Shown here one piece after another: positions 1 to 8,421 of a stretch of 64,000 bases of DNA. This stretch comes from Psychroserpens burtonensis DSM 12212. GTDB taxonomy: Bacteria > Bacteroidota > Bacteroidia > Flavobacteriales > Flavobacteriaceae. The notes below the pieces were generated by a model. The model did no database searches. It saw nothing but the letters and a program-made list of their open reading frames with translations, and had not been told where the DNA came from. Position numbers and translations under genes: made by a program. The stretch is from positions 1-64,000 of the forward strand of contig NZ_AUDE01000011.1 of the NCBI RefSeq assembly GCF_000425305.1. The letters run 5' to 3'. Each line of letters opens with the position of its first letter. The stretch's first letter is position 1.

Positions 1-260
1 ATTCGTTTTTTAAGCTCATCAGTTAAGATTATAGGCTTGGGTTTCAAACAATGTCTATTAATTGCCTTCTGTTGAGCGTGTTCTGGAATATAACTACCAG
101 CTGTACTTCCTCTACTTGGCGTGTTTCTTTTTAACTCTCTTGATACTGTACTTTTATTGACACCAATAATTATTGCTATTTGTGTAATAGTAATTCCTGT
201 CTCTAATAATGCAGAGATTTGATACCTTTGTGACAAGGTCAATTGTTTATAATGTTTCAT
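1..260 (-). CDS. IS30-family transposase, N-terminal part
   Basis: About 86 residues are visible, starting with ATG at 260 and running off the left edge. The start MKHYKQLTLSQRYQISALL is followed by a helix-turn-helix (TITQIAIIIGVNKSTVSREL, about residues 24-43), the DNA-binding arrangement at the start of IS30 transposases. This domain binds the element's ends. The DDE catalytic domain would lie outside the window. Nothing in the visible part is broken, so the element may be intact. The gene starts about 85 bp inside the element end, with the perfect palindrome at 286-317 between start codon and tip. Confidence 0.85.
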   Translation of the reverse strand, partial: MKHYKQLTLSQRYQISALLETGITITQIAIIIGVNKSTVSRELKRNTPSRGSTAGSYIPEHAQQKAINRHCLKPKPIILTDELKKR

Positions 261-285
261 TCAAAACGAATATAAATATTGAGCC

Positions 286-317
286 TAAAATAGATGGGGC
301 TAGCCCCATCTATTTTA
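286..317. repeat. 32-bp perfect palindrome inside the IS30 end
   Basis: The two 16-base arms meet between 301 and 302 (core GGGGCTAGCCCC) and are exactly complementary with no spacer. It sits between the transposase start codon and the element tip. As RNA it would form a strong hairpin ending in a U run in either direction, so it could act as a terminator shielding the transposase gene from outside transcription, or as a transposase-binding site. The role is inference. Confidence 0.7.
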
Positions 318-346
318 AATATTCGTGTTGCACTTATAACTTGAAC

Positions 347-565
347 TTAGAATGTGTTGAGATTCTTTTCTGATAAGAACTTGAATTTTACACCATCATA
401 TCGCGCTATATATTCATTTTTTCCTTCTACAGCTTGATTATCAAAATAGGCAATCACGTCGTAACCTTTGGCTACATAGTCTTTTTGAGTGTTATAATTT
501 GCTGTTTGTGATGACGCGATTAGCATTCCGAAGAAAAAAATCACAGATAGTGCTTGTGTTTTCAT
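347..565 (-). pseudogene. YHS-domain protein, truncated by the IS30 element
   Basis: The 72 residues start with a signal peptide (MKTQALSVIFFFGMLIASSQ) followed by the opening of a YHS domain (KGYDVIAYFDNQAVEG, then YDGVKFKFLSEKNLNTF). Intact secreted YHS proteins in this group are roughly twice as long and continue past the phenylalanine into the second half of the domain. Here the frame stops at TAA (347-349), immediately at the IS30 junction. The family is thought to bind metal or to be redox-linked, but the role is not well established. The start ATG at 565 is retained. I take this as an insertional knock-out, not a short gene. Confidence 0.8.
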
Positions 566-595
566 TTAGAGGTAGTCGATAAAAAATGCAGATAA

Positions 596-1576
596 TTACA
601 AGACCATGAGATTGCAACCTCTAATATCACTCGAGTCAAACCTGCCAATAATTTCAAAAGTAGAATTGTCATGAACACGACCTAAATCTTGTGTGGCTAT
701 AAAAGAGCACGAATTAATATTAGCTAAATCAATAACGTTTATTCCACCAGTTTTTTTTGTCTTTTGGAGAGTGAGTGCATCCTCAGGATCGCGGGTTAAA
801 ATTCGCATCCAATTGGGATATCTAAAGATACCATTACCTAGAGAATAAGCTTGGCTTAATAACTCGGTCATGCCATATTCGCTATGAATTTTTGAGACTC
901 CAAAGCCTGATTTTAAAATAGAATGTAGTTCTTCTCTCACCATTTCTTTTCGGCGACCTTTCATACCGCCAGTTTCCATTACAATCGTATTTTTTAAATT
1001 GAATTGATGCAGTTCTACTAGATCTAAAAGCGCAAATGACACGCCAATAAGCATGACTTTTTTTCCTTCGGAATCTAAACTGATTAGTTTCTCTTTTAGC
1101 TCAGTGATGTTATCGAGATAAAACCCGCTTTCAGGATGTTGCGAATTTTTAATCATATCATTAACCATATAGACTAATGAGGAGCCTTTCCGCTCTAAAT
1201 AATTGGGTAATAAAGCGAGAACAACGTAGTCATTAATATTTCCGTAGAAAATCTCAAAACCTTTTTTAAAGCTCTTTTTGTAAAGACTTAAGTCGGTTAC
1301 GTAATGCTTACTGGTAATTGATCCTGTAGTCCCGCTGCTTGAAAATGTGTCTTCAATTGGAGCATTAGAACTCAATACGTGATGACTTTTAAAAAACTGA
1401 ATGGGTAAAAAAGGGATCTCTTCAATTTGCTTTACATCACTAGGATGTTTATATAATAAATCACAAAACGAGCGATACACGGGATTGTTTTCAAACTGAA
1501 ATTTGAAGACCTCCAATGCCAATGTATTAAATTCATCTTCCGAAGACATTGAAAATATAGCGTTTGTGTTTATCAT
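596..1576 (-). CDS. LuxE-like acyl-protein synthetase/acyltransferase
   Basis: A protein of 326 residues from the ATG at 1576. A longer frame opens at 1606, but its first codons lie inside the terminator hairpin at 1591-1621, so that start is rejected. The family (LuxE/acyl-protein synthetase, PF04443) belongs to the adenylate-forming superfamily. The Ser/Gly/Thr-rich nucleotide-binding motif SSSGTTGS and the later SEYGMTELLSQAY block are visible. Luminous bacteria use LuxE to activate fatty acids for the reductase LuxC. Flavobacteria carry stand-alone homologues of unknown substrate, and no lux genes are near here. Activation or transfer of an acyl group is inferred from family only. It lies downstream of, and probably transcriptionally separate from, the T9SS gene at 1643. 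Confidence 0.75.
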   Translation of the reverse strand: MINTNAIFSMSSEDEFNTLALEVFKFQFENNPVYRSFCDLLYKHPSDVKQIEEIPFLPIQFFKSHHVLSSNAPIEDTFSSSGTTGSITSKHYVTDLSLYKKSFKKGFEIFYGNINDYVVLALLPNYLERKGSSLVYMVNDMIKNSQHPESGFYLDNITELKEKLISLDSEGKKVMLIGVSFALLDLVELHQFNLKNTIVMETGGMKGRRKEMVREELHSILKSGFGVSKIHSEYGMTELLSQAYSLGNGIFRYPNWMRILTRDPEDALTLQKTKKTGGINVIDLANINSCSFIATQDLGRVHDNSTFEIIGRFDSSDIRGCNLMVL

Positions 1577-1590
1577 AGATACAAAAATAA

Positions 1591-1621
1591 AAAAAGCGTT
1601 GCCCATAAGGCAACGCTTTTT
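1591..1621. terminator. Bidirectional rho-independent terminator
   Basis: A 13-bp perfect stem (AAAAAGCGTTGCC, 1591-1603, and its complement, 1609-1621) encloses a 5-base loop. A/T runs on both sides give a U tract in either direction. It lies 22 bp after the stop of the leftward T9SS gene and just before the LuxE-like gene, so it most likely ends the T9SS transcript. Confidence 0.85.
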
Positions 1622-1642
1622 AATACTTTATTTTAAAAAGGA

Positions 1643-3400
1643 TTACTTAATCACTAACTTCTTAGTAACTGAGGCATCATTTTGAGAAATTTTAACAATG
1701 TAAATACCAGCGTTTAATGCAGATACATTAACACGGTTGTTAGTTAACGTTTCATTGATAACTTGTTTTCCTAAGATATCATAAACCGACACTGTAATAG
1801 CGTTATCAGTCGTTCCAACGATATTTACAAATCCTGTAGATGTTGGGTTTGGATATACTGAGAACGAAGTCGCATTAAAATCATCAACAGATAAGAGTTG
1901 TACACTAAAATCATCAGCATCTCTTGCAGTTAAATAATATGTATTATCTTGTAATCTTTCGCTAACGATTCCAACGATATCTGTAGCCACTGTTGGTACA
2001 TTTGCTCCTATATAATCTACATTAAAGAAAGAGGTTCTAAAATTAAAGGCATCTGCGCCTTGAGCTAACCCGTACACAGTTCCATTAGAAAAAGTAGCTT
2101 CAACACTGTCATCCATTAATACAGCTGTAACTTCTACTAATTCAGACTCATATTGCTCAGGATTTGCAGTTAGCATAGCTAAAGTTACTGCTTGAGGTGT
2201 TATTGTATTACCTGTAGATGAAGCTACACCAGGGTCGCCAGCAGGTACAAATTGAGTCATTCCATCAAATCCTCCTAAAGTTCCAGTAATACCAGTGATA
2301 CCATCTCCAATTGCATAAGTAGTATTGATGATTCCTGAATTGTCATCTATTAAGATAGCGCCAGTTGCATCTTCAATATACTTTTGACCTCTAAATGACT
2401 GTTGGTACGTTAATAAAGCTTCACCAGTTAGTTCATAAACTTCACCAACAGTTCCAGCTCTCAATTCTGCAATCGTTGCAACAGCATTTGATGATAACAC
2501 ACTAAAAGAAACCATGTCTTCATCAACTAATCCTCCATTTACAAGTTGAACGGTAATAGCATACGTTTGACCATCAACAGTTGTTACTGCAAAAGGACTA
2601 GTAACGTTAGTTGTTGTGTTACCATTAACTATGATATCTATTGATTCACCACCACTTAAATTCGTTGTTGAGAATTCTACATCTACAGATGTTGTTCCAG
2701 GAGCTATTTCAGCCCCATTTGAAGGTGACGTTATTGTTATTGAAGGTTGTGCAACAAATCCATTAACAACTCTAATATTGTCAAAAGCGATATCTTCATC
2801 ACCAGAATTTAAACTCATTTCAATTCTAAACGTAATTGAAGAATTTCCAGAAAGTATGATATTTTCAACATATTCAGTAAAAGTAGATGTGATTTCTGCA
2901 CCATCTCCAGTACCATCAAAATCTGTATCTAGTCTTGGTGCGCTATTTGATCCAGCAGCTTCACTTCTAATCCAAATTAAATTTTGGTCTGCACCACCAT
3001 CCAACGAATAAGTAATGTTTACATAATCAGCGTCATCCCAATCTTGATTAGTACCATCGTCATCTTCAGCAAGTAAAATTGCAAAATCAACATTTGATAG
3101 ACCAGTAACGTCAATAGCAATTGTTGAAACTGAAAGAGGCAACGTAGCGCCTTCTCCGTCTAAATCCTGTCCAGCGAAGATAAAAGCACCATCAACACCG
3201 TTTACTTCGTAAGACGCATTTATGTCGCTTCCATCTGTTCTTAAGAAGAAATCATTAAAACCATCAGAAAACTCTGCTTCTGAAGTTGTGTAATTAGTTC
3301 CATTTGTGTTTGTTTCAAAGCTTTCAGTATATAAAGTAGTTTGCCCAAAGGAAGCAAAACCAATTAAAGCAGTTAAACATAAAAAGTAAAGTTTTTTCAT
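1643..3400 (-). CDS. Secreted multidomain protein with T9SS type A sorting domain
   Basis: A protein of 585 residues. An N-terminal signal peptide (MKKLYFLCLTALIGFASFGQ) is followed by a beta-rich region of about 200 residues of choice-of-anchor type, with many Asp/Asn that suggest calcium binding. Next come an Ig-like segment (about 215-300) and an OB-fold-like domain resembling DUF5689 (about 305-500). The last 75 residues (VYPNPTS, YDILGKQVIN, GIYIVKISQ, KKLVIK) are a Por-secretion sorting signal. The protein should cross the outer membrane through the type IX system and be anchored at, or released from, the surface. There is no recognisable catalytic motif, so an adhesive or binding role is plausible but unproven. 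The gene is monocistronic, with a terminator directly after the stop. Confidence 0.8.
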   Translation of the reverse strand: MKKLYFLCLTALIGFASFGQTTLYTESFETNTNGTNYTTSEAEFSDGFNDFFLRTDGSDINASYEVNGVDGAFIFAGQDLDGEGATLPLSVSTIAIDVTGLSNVDFAILLAEDDDGTNQDWDDADYVNITYSLDGGADQNLIWIRSEAAGSNSAPRLDTDFDGTGDGAEITSTFTEYVENIILSGNSSITFRIEMSLNSGDEDIAFDNIRVVNGFVAQPSITITSPSNGAEIAPGTTSVDVEFSTTNLSGGESIDIIVNGNTTTNVTSPFAVTTVDGQTYAITVQLVNGGLVDEDMVSFSVLSSNAVATIAELRAGTVGEVYELTGEALLTYQQSFRGQKYIEDATGAILIDDNSGIINTTYAIGDGITGITGTLGGFDGMTQFVPAGDPGVASSTGNTITPQAVTLAMLTANPEQYESELVEVTAVLMDDSVEATFSNGTVYGLAQGADAFNFRTSFFNVDYIGANVPTVATDIVGIVSERLQDNTYYLTARDADDFSVQLLSVDDFNATSFSVYPNPTSTGFVNIVGTTDNAITVSVYDILGKQVINETLTNNRVNVSALNAGIYIVKISQNDASVTKKLVIK

Positions 3401-3644
3401 AATTATTTAGTTTTAAATTGTTTTAAAAAAATGCAAACAAATATAGGTAGAATTTGAGGTTTAAACGAATAAATTAAGAGCTATATAGCTATTTAACAAT
3501 AGCGTAACATGGGTATTAAAAAGTAACTCAGTTTCAGTTGATAACAAAAAATGAAGTTAACTTAACGTTATCAATTTGGGTGTTCGTAATTATTTTTGTT
3601 ATTAATCCTATCTTTACAACGCTAAGCGTTTCAATTTTGAAAAA

Positions 3645-4328
3645 ATGAAAAAAAAGGATATTAAAATTTTATTAGTAGACGATGAACCAGATATTTTAGA
3701 AATTGTTGGTTATAATTTGACGTCTGAAGGCTATCAGGTATTAACAGCAGAAAATGGTGCTGATGGTGTCAAAAAAGCTAAGAAAGAAAAACCTCAACTT
3801 ATTATTCTGGATGTTATGATGCCAGAAATGGATGGTATTGAAGCTTGTGAGCAAATTAGAAAGATTCCAGAATTGAGCGACACAATCATCACATTTTTGA
3901 CAGCTAGAGGAGAGGATTATTCTCAAATGGCTGGTTTTGATGCTGGTGCAGACGACTACATAACAAAACCAATAAAACCAAAAGTCTTGGTAAGTAAGGT
4001 TAAAGCCTTGTTGAGACGATTAAAAGAGGATGATAAAGTTCAAGAAATTTTAAAAATCGGAAATTTAGTAATCAATAGAGAAGAATATAAAATTACTATA
4101 AAAGGAAAAGAACTCTTACTGCCAAGAAAAGAGTTTGAATTGCTATCTTTGTTAGCTACTAAGCCAAATAAAGTGTTTAAACGTGAAGAGATACTTGATA
4201 AGGTTTGGGGTAATGAGGTTATTGTTGGTGGACGTACAATTGATGTTCACATTAGAAAACTTCGTGAAAAAATTGGAGATGAAAAGTTTAAAACCATAAA
4301 AGGGGTGGGCTATAAGTTTGTTGACTAA
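3645..4328 (+). CDS. OmpR/PhoB-family response regulator
   Basis: A protein of 227 residues with a receiver domain at 1-125 containing the acidic pair D12/D13, phospho-acceptor D56 (LIILDVMMP), T86 and K108 (YITKPI). The winged-helix DNA-binding domain follows at about 132-227 (RKEFELLSLLATKPNKVFKR, GGRTIDVHIRKLREKIGD). The stop codon overlaps the start of the downstream kinase (TAATG), so the two are translationally coupled and form a PhoB/PhoR-like pair. The input signal cannot be read from the sequence. Such pairs in Bacteroidota are often linked to phosphate or envelope homeostasis, and no pst or pho genes are nearby. Confidence 0.92.
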   Translation: MKKKDIKILLVDDEPDILEIVGYNLTSEGYQVLTAENGADGVKKAKKEKPQLIILDVMMPEMDGIEACEQIRKIPELSDTIITFLTARGEDYSQMAGFDAGADDYITKPIKPKVLVSKVKALLRRLKEDDKVQEILKIGNLVINREEYKITIKGKELLLPRKEFELLSLLATKPNKVFKREEILDKVWGNEVIVGGRTIDVHIRKLREKIGDEKFKTIKGVGYKFVD

Positions 4329-5371
4329 TGCAAAATAAATTAAAGAAAACGTACAAGTTTGCCTTAAAGACATCCTTGTACATTACGATATATTTGACAC
4401 TCCTATCGAGTGTCTTTTTGTATATACTACATTCTATAGATGTTGTTTATTTACTTTCATTTGCAATCTTTACTTATATTATTTCTTTCATAGTCATTCA
4501 ATATAGAGTGGAACGTTTTATTTACAGACGGGTAAAAAAAATATATGACGATTTAACGCTATTAGAGTCCGCATCTTTGCGTAAACAACCTATCACTACA
4601 GATATGGCGACGCTTACACAGGAAATAGATAAATATGCAAAAGACAAAAAACTCGAAATAGAAACGCTTATCGTGAGAGAAGAGTATCGTAAAGAGTTTT
4701 TAGGCAATGTATCTCATGAATTAAAAACACCTCTATTTACGGTTCAAGGGTATCTCGAAACACTTTTAGATGGCGCCTTACATGATGAAAAAGTCAACGA
4801 GAAATATTTAATAAGAGCCAATAAAGGTCTAGAACGACTTATCTATATTGTGCAAGATTTAGATATGATTACCAAGTTAGAAGTTGGAGATTTACAGCTT
4901 AATATCATGGAGTTTGATATTGTTGAACTCATAGAAAGTGTCTTTGACCTTTTAGAGATGAAAGCTGCAAAGAAAAAGATCTCTTTGATTTTTGATATCG
5001 ATTATAATGAGCCTATTATGGTTACAGCAGATAAAGAGCGAATTCAACAAGTGCTTTCTAATCTTATTGTCAATTCTATAAAATATGGTGAAGACAAAGG
5101 AACAACCGAAGTTAGCATCGAAAACCTTATAAAAAATAAGGTTATAGTGAGAGTTACAGATAATGGTGAAGGTATTTCTAAAGCTAATCTTCCACGGTTG
5201 TTTGAACGCTTCTATCGCGTTGATAAAAGTGGTTCTAGAAAAGTAGGTGGATCTGGTTTAGGTCTGTCAATTGTAAAGCATATTATAGAAGCTCACGATG
5301 AGAAAATTTATGTAGAAAGTGAATTAGGTGTTGGGAGTGAGTTTTCATTTACCCTTGAAAAGACTAAATAA
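4328..5371 (+). CDS. Membrane sensor histidine kinase, PhoR-like
   Basis: A protein of 347 residues with two adjacent transmembrane helices (about 14-35 and 39-58) separated by only a few residues, so there is almost no periplasmic sensor. The phospho-acceptor is H130 in NVSHELKTPL. The HATPase domain carries the N box (NLIVNSIKYG), G1 (DNGEGI), the F box (LFERFYRVD) and G2 (GSGLGLSIVKHI). It phosphorylates the regulator encoded immediately upstream (TAATG overlap). Lack of an extracytoplasmic domain suggests sensing through a membrane partner, as for PhoR with phosphate transporters. Its last 27 bases overlap the convergent glycosyltransferase gene. Confidence 0.92.
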   Translation: MQNKLKKTYKFALKTSLYITIYLTLLSSVFLYILHSIDVVYLLSFAIFTYIISFIVIQYRVERFIYRRVKKIYDDLTLLESASLRKQPITTDMATLTQEIDKYAKDKKLEIETLIVREEYRKEFLGNVSHELKTPLFTVQGYLETLLDGALHDEKVNEKYLIRANKGLERLIYIVQDLDMITKLEVGDLQLNIMEFDIVELIESVFDLLEMKAAKKKISLIFDIDYNEPIMVTADKERIQQVLSNLIVNSIKYGEDKGTTEVSIENLIKNKVIVRVTDNGEGISKANLPRLFERFYRVDKSGSRKVGGSGLGLSIVKHIIEAHDEKIYVESELGVGSEFSFTLEKTK

Positions 5372-6412
5372 TTTCTTGAAGTTTACCTCATAATCCATAG
5401 CGCTCAATCCTTTAAAACTAGAAATATCGTCTAATTTTTCTATTGTAAAGTCATCTTGTTTAGAACTAGCAACTAGACCTTGCTCTGTCAAACGCTCAGC
5501 AAGATATTCTTGTTCATATTGACCTGGAGTAGGAATGAAGAACGCGCTTTTATTGAGCTTAGTCAAATCCATGAGTGTTGTATAACCAGATCTCGAGACA
5601 ATTAAACGACTTTCGTTTAACGCATTTTCTAATTCTGAACTCGTCATATAATTGTAAATAATTAGGTTTTTTTCTTCGGAAACATGCTGTTCATTTTCAA
5701 TAATGCCTTTGATAAAAAGTACTTTTCCATTATAGGTTTTAAAATCTGTTAACAGTTTGTTTTCTATCAATGTACGTTGAGGTTCTGGCCCAGAAAGCAG
5801 TACCATCACGTCATATTTTAAAGGAAGTTCCTTTTTTTTAAACCGACTCAAAGGACCAATATATTTTAGCGGGATATCATGTGCAGGTGTATGACCTAAT
5901 TTCCCACTAAGATTAATATCACCAAGGTTGTCAGGTACCCAACATTCATGAAACCGCTTTATAATGTTTTGATGCAATTTCGTGCTCAGCCATGTGGTGC
6001 TGCCACTTAAAACTTGAAGTTGATGTGTTATAAAAACACAAGGCAACTTTTTATGATGAACACCTAAACGATTATCAGAAATGATACCATCAATTTTATA
6101 ATCCTCTATAATAGAGGCAATAGCTTTTTTTTCATTTTTTATCGCTTTAGCCATCTTTGGAGAGCTTTGCAACATTTTTAGTCTAAAATGTTTTCCATTT
6201 TTGGGATACCTTATGTTGTATGACGGGAGTTCTATAGATTGAAGATCAGGAAATTCTTTCCGTAGTAATAACAATGCAATGCCATCACTCGCAATAACGG
6301 GTTCAAATTGCTGCTCTTGTAAGGCTTTAATAATTGGAATACATCGCGCAGCATGGCCTAATCCCCAATTTAATGGCGCAATAAGTATTCGTTTCTTGAG
6401 CTGAACTTGCAT
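5345..6412 (-). CDS. GT28/MurG-like glycosyltransferase
   Basis: A protein of 355 residues from the ATG at 6412. Upstream codons in the same frame lack the conserved sequence, and the family's N-terminal KKRILIAPLNWGLGHAARC begins just after this start. That opening (a GxGH motif binding the diphosphate of the donor) and a C-terminal nucleotide-sugar site (RSGYTTLMDL, PTPGQYEQEYLAERL) are typical of MurG/GT28-like enzymes. The product is usually annotated only as glycosyltransferase, and donor and acceptor are not known. It faces the trmB operon divergently and its 3' end overlaps the kinase gene by 27 bp, so the two transcripts are antisense there. Confidence 0.8.
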   Translation of the reverse strand: MQVQLKKRILIAPLNWGLGHAARCIPIIKALQEQQFEPVIASDGIALLLLRKEFPDLQSIELPSYNIRYPKNGKHFRLKMLQSSPKMAKAIKNEKKAIASIIEDYKIDGIISDNRLGVHHKKLPCVFITHQLQVLSGSTTWLSTKLHQNIIKRFHECWVPDNLGDINLSGKLGHTPAHDIPLKYIGPLSRFKKKELPLKYDVMVLLSGPEPQRTLIENKLLTDFKTYNGKVLFIKGIIENEQHVSEEKNLIIYNYMTSSELENALNESRLIVSRSGYTTLMDLTKLNKSAFFIPTPGQYEQEYLAERLTEQGLVASSKQDDFTIEKLDDISSFKGLSAMDYEVNFKKLFSLFKGK

Positions 6413-6546
6413 GCGTTTAGTTTGTTTCAGTATTGTAGTCTCATGTATTTTAATGAGTCTGTTTTTAAAAATAAAGATAAGCTTAAAATGTTTCCTTAAT
6501 TTTACCACATCAATAAGTAAAAATAATATATTGTTAAATATAGGCA

Positions 6547-7221
6547 GTGGGAAGTAAAAATAAACTCAAACGATTTAAAGAAAATGAAACATTCTCTAAT
6601 GTGTTTCAGCCAATGAGAGAAGAATTAGTCGATTCACAATATGAATTTAAAGGGGAGTGGAATGCTTCGGTTTTTAAAAACGATAATCCTTTAATATTAG
6701 AATTGGGTTGTGGGCGTGGAGAATATACGGTAGAATTAGCGAAGAAATTTCCGAATAAGAACTTTATTGGTATCGACATTAAAGGAGCTCGGTTTTGGAG
6801 AGGCGCTAAAACGGCAATAGAAGATCATATTCCTAATGTTGCCTTTATTCGCACACAAATTGAATTAGTGGACCACGTATTTGCAGAGAATGAAGTCGAT
6901 GAAATTTGGATTACCTTTCCAGATCCTCAAATAAAATATAAGCGTACTAAACATAGAATGACCAATTCACAATTTTTAAAACGCTACAAAACCATTTTAA
7001 AACCAGAAGGTGTTGTAAATTTAAAAACCGATAGTGAATTTATGCATGGGTATACGCTGGGATTACTTCAAGGTGAAGGTCATGAGGTGCTATATGCAAA
7101 TCATAATGTCTATAAACAGGAAGGAAGCCCAGAAGAAGTAACGAGTATTCAAACCTACTATGAATCTCAGTATTTAGAACAAAACAAACCAATTACGTAT
7201 ATTCGGTTTAAAATTAAATAG
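6547..7221 (+). CDS. trmB: tRNA (guanine-N7-)-methyltransferase TrmB
   Basis: A protein of 224 residues that starts with GTG at 6547 (MGSKNKLKRF), the usual N-terminus in this group. It transfers a methyl group from SAM to N7 of G46 in the tRNA variable loop. Visible motifs are the SAM-binding LELGCGRGEYTVELA, the acidic FIGIDIKGARFWRGA and the family signature ITFPDPQIKYKRTKHRM, plus TSIQTYYE near the C-terminus. Length is normal. It is the first gene of a tight operon with a LysE transporter (2 bp later) and an ATL protein. Confidence 0.95.
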   Translation: MGSKNKLKRFKENETFSNVFQPMREELVDSQYEFKGEWNASVFKNDNPLILELGCGRGEYTVELAKKFPNKNFIGIDIKGARFWRGAKTAIEDHIPNVAFIRTQIELVDHVFAENEVDEIWITFPDPQIKYKRTKHRMTNSQFLKRYKTILKPEGVVNLKTDSEFMHGYTLGLLQGEGHEVLYANHNVYKQEGSPEEVTSIQTYYESQYLEQNKPITYIRFKIK

Positions 7222-7223
7222 AA

Positions 7224-7853
7224 TTGAATATTACTGTCATTTTTTTTCTAGGATTAATTATAGCACTTGTTGGTGTTGTTCCTCCTGGTCTATTAAATAT
7301 GACAGCAGCAAAAGTAAGTCTTAAAGAGGGTTATAGCAGAGGTGTTATTTTTTCATTAGGCGTTTGTTTTATCGTGTTTTTACAAACTTATATTGCCGCT
7401 ATGTTTGCTCGTTATTTGAGCAGCCACCCAAATACAGTTGAGATTTTAAGACAGGTGGCATTTGTTATTTTTGTACTTATTACAATTTATTTTCTTTTTG
7501 TTGCTAAGTCAAATCCTAAACCAGACGTAGAATCACATGCCAAAAGTAAGCCTAGTCGTTTTTTACAAGGCATGTTTTTGTCGGCAATAAACGTATTTCC
7601 AATACCATATCAAGCCTACATGACAATTACTATTACAGGTTTTGGATGGTTTTCTTTTGACACAACAAACATAGTGTCATATTGCTCGGGAGCAGCAACA
7701 GGAACTTTCGTGATGCTGTATGTTTATATTTTCTTTTTTGACAAGATAAAAAACAAGAGTTTGACTTCTCAAAAAAATATGAACTACATCATTGGAGCAA
7801 TAACTGGTATTGTTGCTGGAGTAACATTGATCAATATCATAATGGGTACGTAA
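7224..7853 (+). CDS. LysE/RhtB-family transporter
   Basis: A protein of 209 residues using TTG at 7224, 2 bp after the trmB stop. A later ATG at residue 26 would cut the first helix. About six hydrophobic helices are visible, with the family's glycine/proline-rich first helix (GLIIALVGVVPPGLLNMTAAK). The family exports amino acids or other small metabolites, and the substrate is unknown here. Its stop overlaps the ATG of the next gene (TAATG), so translation of the ATL protein is probably coupled. A functional link to tRNA methylation or alkylation response is not evident. Confidence 0.8.
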   Translation: MNITVIFFLGLIIALVGVVPPGLLNMTAAKVSLKEGYSRGVIFSLGVCFIVFLQTYIAAMFARYLSSHPNTVEILRQVAFVIFVLITIYFLFVAKSNPKPDVESHAKSKPSRFLQGMFLSAINVFPIPYQAYMTITITGFGWFSFDTTNIVSYCSGAATGTFVMLYVYIFFFDKIKNKSLTSQKNMNYIIGAITGIVAGVTLINIIMGT

Positions 7854-8182
7854 TGAAATTGGAGACCCTGAATTTTTTTGATCGCGTTTATGAAGTGGCG
7901 AAATTAATTCCCTTCGGAAAAGTAACAAGCTATGGCGCAATAGCTAATTATTTAGGAGCTAAACGAAGTGCCAGAATGGTTGGGTATGCAATGAATGGCT
8001 CACACGGAAAAGATGTTCCTGCACATCGCGTCGTAAACAGAAAAGGACTACTCACAGGAAAGCATCATTTTGATGGAACCAATCTTATGCAGCAACTTCT
8101 AGAGAGCGAAGGAATTGTTGTGATAGACAATCAAATCCAAAATCTTGAAAAGGTATTTTGGGATCCGATGAAGGAGTTGTAG
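7853..8182 (+). CDS. Alkyltransferase-like (ATL) DNA-damage protein of the MGMT family
   Basis: A protein of 109 residues, the length of the DNA-binding domain of O6-alkylguanine-DNA alkyltransferases. It keeps the helix-turn-helix (GKVTSYGAIANYLGAKRSARMVGYAM), with the Arg that flips the base, and the tail of the active-site loop (HRVVNRKGLLTG). The active-site PCHRV motif reads PAHRV, so the acceptor cysteine is absent. Proteins of this kind cannot accept the alkyl group. They bind alkylated guanine and hand the lesion to nucleotide excision repair. It is the last gene of the trmB-LysE operon and is translationally coupled to LysE. Confidence 0.88.
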   Translation: MKLETLNFFDRVYEVAKLIPFGKVTSYGAIANYLGAKRSARMVGYAMNGSHGKDVPAHRVVNRKGLLTGKHHFDGTNLMQQLLESEGIVVIDNQIQNLEKVFWDPMKEL

Positions 8183-8277
8183 TTTCATATAAATTACATT
8201 TTGAAGTACCATTTAAATCTCAAATTACGTCATAAGAAATAGCAATCCGAACACTATAAATTTAAAGCTTTATTAAG

Positions 8278-8285
8278 TATCTTTG
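8278..8285 (+). promoter_or_regulatory. Candidate -7 box (TATCTTTG) upstream of the Mrp gene
   Basis: The sequence matches the Bacteroidota -7 consensus TAnnTTTG and would start a transcript near 8292, about 130 bases before the Mrp ATG. No TTTG lies at the expected -33 spacing, so the call is weak. Confidence 0.35.
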
Positions 8286-8421
8286 CATTTAGAATGATTC
8301 TGAATAAATTAATTCTAGAATATAATAATTGCCGTAAAACGAGCATGTAAAAAGAGTTGTTATTCAAGGGACTGATTAATAGCAAAGCATGTGACCGTTT
8401 AAAAACAATAGATATAAGCAC

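Larger units (their letters stand above)
1..346 (-). mobile_element. IS30-family insertion sequence, one end (runs off the window)
   Basis: The segment carries the N-terminal part of an IS30-type transposase reading leftwards out of the window, a non-coding terminal stretch of about 85 bp, and a junction with a truncated YHS gene near 340-346. The tip read on the minus strand (about 346-320, GTTCAAGTTATAAGTGCAAC) looks like an IS30-type terminal repeat, but the other end lies outside, so the inverted repeat and target duplication cannot be confirmed. The exact boundary is uncertain by a few bases. It is placed where the YHS reading frame stops making sense. Confidence 0.75.

Noticed and set aside
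1577-1606. Longer start for the LuxE-like protein
   Set aside because: The added codons lie in the terminator hairpin of the upstream gene.
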